DNA of 32,418 nt from assembly GCA_964643485.1 (NCBI GenBank), contig CAZXRA010000090.1:1-32418 (forward strand), read 5' to 3'. Positions within the stretch are counted from its first letter, which is position 1, and each line of letters opens with the position of its first letter. This DNA is from Iamia sp964643485. Lineage in GTDB: Bacteria > Actinomycetota > Acidimicrobiia > Acidimicrobiales > Iamiaceae. Positions 9,644 to 16,470 of this stretch are shown here, piece by piece. The notes below the pieces were generated by a model. It worked only from the letters and a program-made list of their open reading frames with translations, was not told where the DNA came from and did not search any database. A program made the position numbers and the translations under genes.

Positions 9644-10075
9644 CTACGCGAAGGTGTCGATGATGCCGTGGTCGTGGAGGAACTCGGCCAGGCCCGGGGC
9701 CAGCGGGAGCGCGGCCACGTCCCAGACCGGCACCCAGCGCGCCGCGACGGCGTCGTCGGCGGCCTGAGGTTCGGCCTTCTCCAGGAGGTGGACCCGGAAG
9801 TCGAGGATCACGGCGTGGTGATCGTCGCCGATCATCTCCTCCCACCCGACGAAGTCGCCGCAGATCCCCTCCAGGCCCGTTTCCTCGACCAGCTCGCGGA
9901 CGACGGCCTCCACCGCCGTCTCGCCGCCCTCGATCCTCCCCCCGGGGAGGGCCCAGGTGCCGGCGGCCGGGGGGCGGCCCCGGAGCACCAGGAGCAGATG
10001 ATCGTCCTCCACGACGATCGCCCCCACGACGACCACCGGTAGGGGGAGTGCGATCCCCTCCCCTCCCCCGGTCAC
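9644..10075 (-). CDS. Nudix hydrolase
   Basis: This 143-residue Nudix-fold pyrophosphohydrolase carries a full Nudix box at residues 46-68, following G-x5-E-x7-R-E-U-x-E-E-x-G-U (RELVEETGL at its end). It would hydrolyse a nucleoside diphosphate linked to another moiety using Mg2+; the substrate cannot be predicted. The beta-strand VVVGAIVVEDDHLLLVLRG before the box and the WVPVWDVAALPL stretch near the C-terminus are typical. The GTG start overlaps the stop of the upstream acetyltransferase gene (GTGA, 10072-10075), which implies translational coupling. An open frame continues upstream to 10906, but only as an out-of-frame shadow of the neighbours. Confidence 0.92.
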   Translation of the reverse strand: MTGGGEGIALPLPVVVVGAIVVEDDHLLLVLRGRPPAAGTWALPGGRIEGGETAVEAVVRELVEETGLEGICGDFVGWEEMIGDDHHAVILDFRVHLLEKAEPQAADDAVAARWVPVWDVAALPLAPGLAEFLHDHGIIDTFA

Positions 10076-10575
10076 CCGTCCCGCCTCGTCTCGTCGGCGG
10101 GCCGCAGGTCGCGATGGACGAGGATGGCCCGGGCGGTGAGGCCGAAGCGCTCGAAGAAGTTCTTGCTGTGGCGCATGCCCGGCAGGGCCAGGGCGTCGAT
10201 GCCCCGGCACCCGTGGGTCTCGGCCCAGTGCACCAGCTCGTCCATGAGCGCCTCGCCCAGACCCACGCCCCGGAAGCCGGGCTCCACATAGATGTCGCTC
10301 ACCACGGCCACCATGGTGCCGTCGCCCAGGACGTCCCGGTGGGCGGCGGCATAGCCGGCGGGCACGTCGTCCCACGTGCCGAGCAGGACGATCCCGGTGT
10401 CGGCCGCCACCTCGGCCAGGTCGGCGGCCAGGGTGTCCCGCAGGGGCTCGGGCCGGCCGTGGAGGAGCTGCCACATCGGCCCCCCCCGCTCCTCCCCCAG
10501 CTCGGCCCGGGCCGCTCTCGCGAGGTGCTCCAGCGCATCCAGGTCGGCGGCGGTGGCCGCCCTCACGGCCTCCAC
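10072..10575 (-). CDS. GNAT-family N-acetyltransferase
   Basis: This 167-residue protein has a GNAT fold. Motif A is visible as VSDIYVEPGFRGVGLGEALMDELVHWA, with the acetyl-CoA pyrophosphate loop RGVGLG at 102-107, followed by NFFERFGLTAR, the usual motif B ending. Acetyl-CoA is the expected donor; the acceptor is unknown. The start is GTG, 5 nt after the stop of the upstream gene, and its stop overlaps the Nudix start, so it is the middle of a tight minus-strand series that begins with the DUF4193 gene. Confidence 0.9.
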   Translation of the reverse strand: MEAVRAATAADLDALEHLARAARAELGEERGGPMWQLLHGRPEPLRDTLAADLAEVAADTGIVLLGTWDDVPAGYAAAHRDVLGDGTMVAVVSDIYVEPGFRGVGLGEALMDELVHWAETHGCRGIDALALPGMRHSKNFFERFGLTARAILVHRDLRPADETRRDG

Positions 10576-10580
10576 GAGGC

Positions 10581-11117
10581 TCAGTCGCTCTGGAGCTGGG
10601 CGATGCGGTTGAGGATGGTCTTGCGTCCTCGCCCCGCCGCCTCGTAGGACCGCACGGCCTCGAGCTCATCGGCGGTGAGGGCGCGCAGCCGGGGCACCAC
10701 CTGGGAGGCGGCCAGGCTGTCGTAGTCGGGGATGGCCAGGTCGGCGTCGTCGCCGCCGGTGGCCGGGGCCGGCCGGGCGGGTGCCGGGGAGGCCGCCTCG
10801 GCCGGCGTCGACGTTGCCGTGGCCGCCGGCTCGGGCCGGGGCGGAGGCGGCGGGGCCGGGCGGGAGGTGAGGCCCAGGTCGGCCAGGACGCTCCCGACCT
10901 GGTCACGCACCTGCTCCTGGACCGGTCCCAGCCGCTTGGACGCCTCCACCTGGCCCTGCTGGACGGCGAACTGGCCCATGACCTTGGCCATGGAGACCTG
11001 GTTGCGGCCCCGCTCCACCAGCTTGGGGAGCAGGGACCGGGCCTCCAGGGCGAAGCCCAAGGGGGCGTAGAGCAGGACGTCCAGGGCGGCGTCGACGGGG
11101 GGCTTGCGGTCGCTCAT
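10581..11117 (-). CDS. Actinobacterial lipid-droplet-associated-like protein
   Basis: This 178-residue protein has an N-terminal helical segment (ALDVLLYAPLGFALEARSLLPKLVERGRNQV), a Pro/Ala-rich linker (about 85-125), and a C-terminal motif of about 50 residues (LAIPDYDSLAASQVVPRLRALTADELEAVRSYE). That motif resembles the conserved tail of actinobacterial proteins annotated as lipid-droplet-associated (LPIPGYDELTVAQI type). The N-terminal part could be amphipathic and membrane-touching. Function is not established. It begins 3 nt after the stop of the DUF4193 gene and precedes the acetyltransferase by 5 nt, so the set is one operon. Confidence 0.8.
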   Translation of the reverse strand: MSDRKPPVDAALDVLLYAPLGFALEARSLLPKLVERGRNQVSMAKVMGQFAVQQGQVEASKRLGPVQEQVRDQVGSVLADLGLTSRPAPPPPPRPEPAATATSTPAEAASPAPARPAPATGGDDADLAIPDYDSLAASQVVPRLRALTADELEAVRSYEAAGRGRKTILNRIAQLQSD

Positions 11118-11120
11118 GGC

Positions 11121-11594
11121 TCAGACACAGTCGGCACAGAGCATCTCGTCGGGATCGGCGAGCTGGCTCGGGTGCTTGACCAGGAAGCAGGACTGGCAGG
11201 TGAACTCTCCGGGCCGCTTGGGCTGGACCCGGCCACTGGCGTCGGCCGCCGGAACCTCGACGGCCGGAGTGTCCTCGTCGTCGTCCTCGTCGTCGCCGGC
11301 GGCGATGCGGTCCTTGAGGATGGTGTCGAGGTCCTCCTCGACGTCGTCAGGGTCGGGCTCGTCGTCGTCCTCGTCGTCCTCGTCGCCCGATCGCGCCTTC
11401 TCGGCCCGGCGGGGGGCGCTGTCGTCGTCGTCCTCGTCGTCATCGGCGTCGGCGTCGGCGAGGTCGACGACATCCTCGACGTCCTCGGCGACGACGAGGA
11501 CGTCGTCTTCCTCCAGATCCTCGTCGATGTCCTCCTCGTCCAGCTCCTCCTCGGCATCGAGGCCGTCCTCGTCGATGGGTTCTTCGTCAGGCAT
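11121..11594 (-). CDS. DUF4193-type acidic protein with C-terminal zinc ribbon
   Basis: This 157-residue protein has about 120 residues made mainly of Asp and Glu, then EEDLDTILKDRIAAGDDE, then a zinc-ribbon end, FTCQSCFLVKHPSQLADPDEM, closing with CADC. The FTCxSCFLVxHxSQLA signature is that of actinobacterial DUF4193 proteins, whose role is unknown. This one is longer and far more acidic than the usual family member (about 100 residues). ATG at 11594 is chosen because AAGGA lies just upstream; a longer reading from 11666 has no support. It heads the operon with the lipid-droplet-like protein, GNAT and Nudix genes. Confidence 0.88.
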   Translation of the reverse strand: MPDEEPIDEDGLDAEEELDEEDIDEDLEEDDVLVVAEDVEDVVDLADADADDDEDDDDSAPRRAEKARSGDEDDEDDDEPDPDDVEEDLDTILKDRIAAGDDEDDDEDTPAVEVPAADASGRVQPKRPGEFTCQSCFLVKHPSQLADPDEMLCADCV

Positions 11595-11633
11595 GGGATC
11601 CTTCGTCGGCCGTCTGGCGGGCGGTCGCGGCGG

Positions 11634-11639
11634 AGCATA
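11634..11639 (-). promoter_or_regulatory. Possible -10 element of the DUF4193 operon
   Basis: TATGCT (minus strand) lies 39 nt before the ATG at 11594, giving a short leader that carries the AAGGA ribosome binding site. No clear -35 is seen. Confidence 0.3.
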
Positions 11640-11742
11640 GGCCGTGCCGAGCGCGATGCAACGCACCCTGGCGACGCGTTCCCGCAGGCCATGGCGCCTG
11701 GGGTGCAGAACCGGGCGCGGAGGGCGAGGACGCGTCGGGGCT

Positions 11743-13350
11743 TCAGCGGGACAGGCGGCGCACCTCGGCCCGGCGCTCGGCGGCGAGGCGCTCCAGGTCC
11801 GGCTCCGGGCTGTGGTCGACCCAGCGCATCAGCTCGGCCACGGCCGGGTGGCCCGCCTCCTCGGCGATGAGCCGATGCATCTGCTGGGCCACCTCCCGGT
11901 AGGCCGGGTGCCCCTGGGGCGTCGAGCGCAGCTCCAACATGTGCATGGCCTCGCGGGCGTTGAGCTGCATCACGAACCGCACCTTGTAGGCCAGGCACAC
12001 GGCGTAGGGCGCCTGGGCCGGGAACCGGTCGACCAGGACGTCGTAGAGGGCGGACGAGCGCTCCATGGCCTCGTCGAAGCCGGCGGCGTGGCCGGCCCGG
12101 TCGACAGCCTCGGGCCGGGTGTAGCCGTGACGGGGGCTGAGGGCCTGCCACTCCACCGTGAGCATGCGGTGGCGCTGGAGGTCGCGGAAGGCGCCGTAGT
12201 CGGCCAGGACGTCGAACCGGTAGGACAGGCGCTCCAGGGCCCGGCCCGGCTTGTGGCGGCGGTTGGACCGGTCGCCCACGTAGGCCCGCATCACGGCCAG
12301 GCGCTCTTCGGTGCCCATCGCCCGCACCCGCCGCTCGACCTGGGCCTCGGGGACGTGGGTGGAGGGGTAGAGCATGGCCGTCACCAGCCGGACCTCGGCA
12401 TCGGGGTCGAAGCTGGTGAGGGTGACCCCGGGGACGGCGTCGGCGGGCTCGTCGGCCGGGAACAGTCGGGCCACGACCTCCTCCATCGCCGTCCGCGTGC
12501 TGGCCAGGTAGGTGCTCCAGGCCACCCCGCGGTCGTCGAGGTCGACCCGCTTGAGGAACGACGGGATGACCTTGCGCAGCTCGGTGAGCATCAGGTCGGC
12601 GTAGCGGCGGGCCTCGGGCAGCGGATGGGCCCGCATGCGCAGCAGGAGCTGCTCGTAGCCCTGGCCTGTGCCGTAGATGCCCACGTTGGACAGGGCCGCG
12701 GCCGGCAGGATGCCCCGCAGGGCGTCGAAGGCCTTGGCCCGGATGGCCTGGCGGTGGACGAGGTCGGAGTCGCCGGGCTCCTTGGGGAAGCGCTCCCGGA
12801 AGAAGTCCTGGAGCTTGGGCACCAGGGTGGCGTAGCTGTCGAAGAGCCGGTCCATGTCGCCGACGTACCGGGTGCCCAGGGGGGAGCCCAGGATGTCGGG
12901 GTCGCGCCAGTAGCGGTACCGGCCCCCGAGGCGGGCGTCGTAGGCGATGTAGCGGGTGGACTGCTCCAGGTAGGACATGAGCCGGCCCCACTCGAGCACC
13001 TTGGTGAGCAGGTTCGACGCCTGCTCGCAGGCCAGGTGGACGCCGCCGAGCTGGGCGACGGAGTCGTCGCCGTACTCGAAGAAGACCCGGTCGTAGAGCT
13101 CCTCGGCCCGGCGCAGGCCGACCGTGGCGTCGATGGTGTGGTCGCCGCTGATGTCGAGCTCGCCCACGAACTCGTCGAGGAACAGGCGGCGCAGGCTCTT
13201 GGGCGACCGCGAGTAGCGGGCGAACAGGGCGCCCTTGACCACCTCGGGCAGGTTCACGAGGGCGAAGACCGGGCCGTCCAGGTTGGTGAAGTACCGCCGC
13301 AGGATGTCGCTCTCGGCGGGAGTGAACACCTCGGGGACGTACACCGTCAC
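11743..13350 (-). CDS. thyX: Tandem-domain ThyX-like FAD-dependent thymidylate synthase
   Basis: This 535-residue protein consists of two ThyX-type domains, about twice the size of a classical ThyX (220-250). In the N-terminal half, WGRLMSYLEQSTRY (121-134) aligns with RHRxxSxNEQSxRY: the serine of RHRX7S is kept (Ser131) but RHR has become WGR. In the C-terminal half RHR is kept (393-395), but the serine follows after nine residues instead of seven (Ser405), and the usual tail (NAREAMHMLELR) is present. ThyX makes dTMP from dUMP with methylene-THF and FADH2. Whether this protein does so is uncertain. The start is GTG with TAGAGT 8 nt upstream and no Shine-Dalgarno, so leaderless expression is likely. 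Confidence 0.88.
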   Translation of the reverse strand: MTVYVPEVFTPAESDILRRYFTNLDGPVFALVNLPEVVKGALFARYSRSPKSLRRLFLDEFVGELDISGDHTIDATVGLRRAEELYDRVFFEYGDDSVAQLGGVHLACEQASNLLTKVLEWGRLMSYLEQSTRYIAYDARLGGRYRYWRDPDILGSPLGTRYVGDMDRLFDSYATLVPKLQDFFRERFPKEPGDSDLVHRQAIRAKAFDALRGILPAAALSNVGIYGTGQGYEQLLLRMRAHPLPEARRYADLMLTELRKVIPSFLKRVDLDDRGVAWSTYLASTRTAMEEVVARLFPADEPADAVPGVTLTSFDPDAEVRLVTAMLYPSTHVPEAQVERRVRAMGTEERLAVMRAYVGDRSNRRHKPGRALERLSYRFDVLADYGAFRDLQRHRMLTVEWQALSPRHGYTRPEAVDRAGHAAGFDEAMERSSALYDVLVDRFPAQAPYAVCLAYKVRFVMQLNAREAMHMLELRSTPQGHPAYREVAQQMHRLIAEEAGHPAVAELMRWVDHSPEPDLERLAAERRAEVRRLSR

Positions 13351-13358
13351 AGGCGGCG

Positions 13359-13364
13359 ACTCTA
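13359..13364 (-). promoter_or_regulatory. Candidate -10 element of the tandem thyX gene
   Basis: TAGAGT (minus strand) lies 8 nt before the GTG start at 13350; leaderless type. Confidence 0.5.
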
Positions 13365-13424
13365 CGAGGTGCCGCTGGGCCCCGGGCGGACCACAAAGCG
13401 TGGCGCCACCCTGGTCAGAGCCAC

Positions 13425-13446
13425 TGTCACACCCGTTCCGCAGAAT
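13425..13446 (+). promoter_or_regulatory. Possible promoter of the small zinc-ribbon gene
   Basis: TGTCA (13425-13429), 11 nt, then CAGAAT (13441-13446), then 7 nt to ATG at 13454. The TGTCR-to-minus-10 spacing equals that of the mycobacterial PafBC-dependent promoter motif, but the -10 lacks the initial T of TANNNT. Treat as tentative. Confidence 0.25.
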
Positions 13447-13453
13447 GATGGCC

Positions 13454-13609
13454 ATGGACACCTGCGAGTATTGCGACGACGACCTGGCCGTCCCCGCCTC
13501 CCCCACCCTCGACCCGGGCACCGACGAGGTCCGCCTGGCCTGTGCCCGCTGCGGGCATGTGGTCAGCCTGGAGAGGGCCGGGAGGGATCGGTTCCCGATC
13601 GCTGCCTGA
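13454..13609 (+). CDS. Small zinc-ribbon protein, function unknown
   Basis: This protein of about 51 residues has two CxxC knuckles, CEYC near the N-terminus and CARCGH about 28 residues later, which should bind one zinc. Acidic and hydrophobic residues lie in between. Candidate starts are ATG at 13445, 13448 and 13454. The last is preferred because a CAGAAT box lies 7 nt before it and no Shine-Dalgarno is present. It is divergent from thyX, and its last 47 bp overlap the end of the minus-strand amidohydrolase gene. I do not recognise the family. Confidence 0.65.
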   Translation: MDTCEYCDDDLAVPASPTLDPGTDEVRLACARCGHVVSLERAGRDRFPIAA

Positions 13610-14783
13610 GCGCCAACTCCCCCCGCACCGCGTCCAGGGCGCCCGGGGCGAGCCAGAGGTCGGCCACGGTCATGGCCAGGGCCTTGGCCCCGTCGAGTAC
13701 GGCCCGATCCCCTTCGGGGGCCCGGGCGTGGCCCACGAAGGCCTCGGTGTGGATGGGCACGTCTGGCGGGGAGACGGCGATCATGGGGTGGATCGAGGGG
13801 ACGCGGTGGCTGACGTTGCCCATGTCGGTCGAGCCCACCACGGGAGCCGCCCCGCCGACGCCGGGACGGCACACCTGGCGGCCCAGGCGGGCGGCGTTGG
13901 CGGCGTACAGGTCGTCGAAGCCCTCCAGGCCCACCAGCTCGTCGTAGGCCGGTTCGTACCAGTCCATCGCCATGGTGCAGCCGGCGGCATCGGCTCCGGC
14001 CTGCAGGCAGACGACCACTCGGTCGCGCAGGGCGGCCAGGCCGGCCCGGGTGGGCGATCGCACGTACCACTGGGCCACGGCCCGGGCGGGGACGATGTTG
14101 GCGGCGTGGCCCGCCTCGGTGAAGATGCCGTGGACCCGCTCGGCCGGGCTGATGTGCTGGCGGAGGGCGGCGACGTTCACGTAGCCCAGGACGGCGGCGT
14201 CGAGGGCGTTGCGGCCCTTCTCGGGGGCGGCGGCGGCGTGGGCGGCGTGGCCGGTGTAGGTGACGGTCACCCGCTGGATGGCCAGGGTGTCCATCGCCCG
14301 CAGGTCGGCCCCGGCCGGGTGGACCATGACGGCGGCGTCGACGCCTTCCAGGGCCCCGGCGTCGATCATGAGCTGCTTGCCGCCCCCGCCCTCCTCCCCC
14401 GGCGTGCCCAGCACCACGACCCGGCCCCCGAGCTCGTCAGCCAGGGCGGCGGCGGCCAGGCCGGCCCCCAGGCCGGCGGCGGCGATCACGTTGTGCCCGC
14501 AGGCGTGGCCGATGCCCGGCAGGGCGTCGTACTCGCAGCAGACGGCGACGGTGGGGCCCTCCGTCCCCGCCCGGGCGGCGAAGGCGGTGGCCAGGCCGTA
14601 GGCCGAGCGCTCGACGGTCAGCCCCTCCCCCTCCAGCACGGCGGCCAGCAGGTCATGGGCGTGGTGCTCCTCGAAGGCCAGCTCGGGCCGTTCGTGGATG
14701 CGGTGCGACACGTCCACGAGCAGGTCGGCGCGGCGATCGACCTCCTCGACCAGCCGTTCCTTGACCGCCTCCAGATCTGGCAT
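13563..14783 (-). CDS. M20-family amidohydrolase (metallopeptidase)
   Basis: This 406-residue zinc amidohydrolase belongs to the M20 class, close to the aminobenzoyl-glutamate/amidohydrolase branch. The metal-site segment is CEYDALPGIGHACGHN (83-98), and the PGEEGGGG loop (129-135) carries the catalytic glutamates. A lid domain with NALDAAVLGYVNVAALRQHI follows. It should hydrolyse an N-acyl or aminoacyl amide bond of a small substrate in the cytoplasm. A candidate -10 (TAGCCT) lies 7 nt upstream of ATG, and its TAG is the stop codon of the upstream oxidoreductase gene, 10 bp away. The two may be co-transcribed with an internal promoter. Confidence 0.9.
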   Translation of the reverse strand: MPDLEAVKERLVEEVDRRADLLVDVSHRIHERPELAFEEHHAHDLLAAVLEGEGLTVERSAYGLATAFAARAGTEGPTVAVCCEYDALPGIGHACGHNVIAAAGLGAGLAAAALADELGGRVVVLGTPGEEGGGGKQLMIDAGALEGVDAAVMVHPAGADLRAMDTLAIQRVTVTYTGHAAHAAAAPEKGRNALDAAVLGYVNVAALRQHISPAERVHGIFTEAGHAANIVPARAVAQWYVRSPTRAGLAALRDRVVVCLQAGADAAGCTMAMDWYEPAYDELVGLEGFDDLYAANAARLGRQVCRPGVGGAAPVVGSTDMGNVSHRVPSIHPMIAVSPPDVPIHTEAFVGHARAPEGDRAVLDGAKALAMTVADLWLAPGALDAVRGELALRQRSGTDPSRPSPG

Positions 14784-14790
14784 CGGCTGC

Positions 14791-14796
14791 AGGCTA
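14791..14796 (-). promoter_or_regulatory. Candidate -10 element of the M20 amidohydrolase gene
   Basis: TAGCCT (minus strand) lies 7 nt before ATG at 14783. Its TAG is also the stop codon of the upstream oxidoreductase, so part of the match could be due to the stop codon alone. Confidence 0.35.
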
Positions 14797-15783
14797 CTGG
14801 TGGTGGAGGACGAGCTTGCCGTTCTGGGTGCCGGCGCGGAGGCGCTCCAGGGCCACCGGGTATTCGGCCAGGGCGTGCTCGGTGTCGACGAGGACGGGCA
14901 GGCCCTGGTCGACCAGGCGGGTGACCTCGGCGAACTCCTGGTAGGACGCCATGGTCGACCCGATGACCTCGATCTGCTTGAACCAGAGGCGGGGCAGCGA
15001 GAGCTCGACCGTGCCCCCCGACGTGGCCCCGCAGACGACGAGGCGGCCCCCGGGCACCAGGGCGGACAGCGAGGCGTCCCAGGTGGCGGCGCCCACCGTC
15101 TCGGCCACCACGTCGGCGGCGACGTCCCAGCGCTCGGCGGCCGAGTTCAGGGCCTCGTCGGCCCCGGCGGCCAGGGCCGCCTCCCGCTTGGCCCCGTCCC
15201 GGGACGTCACCACCACCCGGGCGCCGGCGGCCCGCCCCAGGGCGAGGAGGGCGTTGGCCACCCCACCCCCGATGCCCGGCACCAGCAGGGTCTCCCCCGC
15301 CCGGAGACGGGCCCGGCGGAGCATGCGCCAGGCCGTGGAGTAGGCCACGGGATAGGCGGCGCACTCGGCCCAGCTCCGGCCGGCCGGGCGGGCCACCAGG
15401 TTCCGGGCCGGCACCACGAGGAAGGTGCCGTGGCCCCCCCAGCGGTTCTCCCCCACCAGCTTCATGCCCCGGGCCGCCGGGGCGTCGACGCCGTAGCGGG
15501 CCAGGGCCTCCACCGAGGTGACGGTGGGGTTGACGACGACCTCGTCGCCGTCACCCCAGCCCTCCACGCCGTCGCCCACGCCGTCGACGACGCCGGCCAC
15601 GTCGCACCCCGGGACGTGGGGGAAGGCCGGGGGCTGGGGCCGGCCCTGGGTGAGCCAGTGGTCCATGTGGTTGAGGGCGCTGGCCACCACCCGCACCCGG
15701 ACCTCACCGGGGCCGGGCTCGGGATCGGGCACGCTCCCCCAGCGGTACTCCCCGGGAGCCTCGTCCAACAGCCATGCGTCCAT
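14794..15783 (-). CDS. Zinc-free MDR-family dehydrogenase / quinone oxidoreductase
   Basis: This 329-residue medium-chain dehydrogenase/reductase has an N-terminal GroES-like domain with VASALNHMDHWLTQG (about 33-47), PHVPGCDVAGVV (55-66) and a cofactor-binding Rossmann motif, VPGIGGGVANALLALGRAAGARVVV (about 168-192). The catalytic-zinc cysteine is replaced by Asn/His (ALNH), and the four-cysteine structural zinc lobe is absent. NAD(P)H-dependent reduction of a carbonyl or enone is therefore more likely than zinc alcohol dehydrogenase activity. The substrate is unknown. A TACCGT box lies 6 nt before ATG, with no Shine-Dalgarno. Confidence 0.9.
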   Translation of the reverse strand: MDAWLLDEAPGEYRWGSVPDPEPGPGEVRVRVVASALNHMDHWLTQGRPQPPAFPHVPGCDVAGVVDGVGDGVEGWGDGDEVVVNPTVTSVEALARYGVDAPAARGMKLVGENRWGGHGTFLVVPARNLVARPAGRSWAECAAYPVAYSTAWRMLRRARLRAGETLLVPGIGGGVANALLALGRAAGARVVVTSRDGAKREAALAAGADEALNSAAERWDVAADVVAETVGAATWDASLSALVPGGRLVVCGATSGGTVELSLPRLWFKQIEVIGSTMASYQEFAEVTRLVDQGLPVLVDTEHALAEYPVALERLRAGTQNGKLVLHHQ

Positions 15784-15789
15784 CCGGCG

Positions 15790-15795
15790 ACGGTA
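15790..15795 (-). promoter_or_regulatory. Candidate -10 element of the MDR oxidoreductase gene
   Basis: TACCGT (minus strand) lies 6 nt before ATG at 15783; leaderless type. A short palindrome, TACCTCAGCGGTA, lies about 30 nt further upstream. Confidence 0.45.
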
Positions 15796-15855
15796 GCCGT
15801 CGTTCCCGGCACGCTTAGTTACCTCAGCGGTACAGAAACGTGCCGAGAACGCGGG

Positions 15856-16470
15856 TCAGACGACGACGGTGACGGCGTCGGGCTCCACCCGCACGGCGAT
15901 CAGGCGGGCCTCGCCCACCCGCGCCCCGTCCAGCCACACCGGGGTCGGGCGGGCCAGCTCCGCCGTCCACGCCGCCACCCGGTGCTGGGCGATGTGGGGG
16001 TGGGGGACGTGGGTGCCGGCGAGCAGGCGGCTCCGGGCCTTCCACCGCTCGCCCACCCCCATGGCCGCGGCGACGTCGAGCACGTCGAGCTTCCCGTCGC
16101 CGGGGTGGGCCCGGGGGGCGGCGTCCCAACGTCCGAGGAACTGGGCGTTCATGGCGGCCAGCAGCGGGCCCCGCCACCAGGAGCCCCGGGCCACCAGGTG
16201 GGCGACGAACAGGTGCCGGCGCCCGTCGAGCAGCACCACCCCCAGGTCGACCTGGGCCCGGGTGCCCCCCTGGCGCAGGCGGGCTTCGTCACCCCGCCCC
16301 CCGAGCGTGCGGCACAGGTCGCCGCCCAGGAGGCCGAGCACCGGAAGGGGGGCGTCGGCCCGCCGGGCGGCTTCGAGGGCGGCCCGGGCCTCGGCATCGG
16401 ACCGCACCAGCACGGCGTCGTCAGGCACGGCGCCGGGTGCCCCCCAATCCCGACCCTTCTCGACGGTCAT
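15856..16470 (-). CDS. Short diacylglycerol-kinase-like protein lacking the catalytic half
   Basis: This 204-residue protein resembles the C-terminal part of YegS/DgkB-type lipid kinases. PVLGLLGGDLCRTLGG (about 43-58) looks like the LP-GTGNDxARTLG strand region, GDGKLDVLDV matches the C-terminal domain signature, and PTPVWLDGARVG followed by AVRVEPDAVTVVV matches its final strands. The ATP-binding GGDGT segment that normally lies upstream is absent and there is no room for it, because the ATG overlaps the helY stop (ATGA, 16467-16470). It is either a non-catalytic paralogue or a derivative with another role. It is translationally coupled to helY at the end of the tat-helY operon. Confidence 0.7.
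   Translation of the reverse strand: MTVEKGRDWGAPGAVPDDAVLVRSDAEARAALEAARRADAPLPVLGLLGGDLCRTLGGRGDEARLRQGGTRAQVDLGVVLLDGRRHLFVAHLVARGSWWRGPLLAAMNAQFLGRWDAAPRAHPGDGKLDVLDVAAAMGVGERWKARSRLLAGTHVPHPHIAQHRVAAWTAELARPTPVWLDGARVGEARLIAVRVEPDAVTVVV

Noticed and set aside
3982..10062. KOPS-like octamers (GGGNAGGG) that appear to point to dif from both sides
   Set aside because: I found some in the expected direction, but also a reversed one near 4272 and one near 24970. Such octamers are expected about every few kilobases by chance in DNA this GC-rich.
10076..10906. N-terminal extension of the Nudix frame, which would make a fusion protein
   Set aside because: The extension is an Arg/Pro/Gly-rich shadow of the acetyltransferase and lipid-droplet-like genes. 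The Nudix protein starts at GTG 10075.
11270..11480. Repeated gac/gag triplets considered as a microsatellite or CRISPR-like repeat
   Set aside because: They encode the Asp/Glu run of the DUF4193 protein and have no regular unit or spacers.
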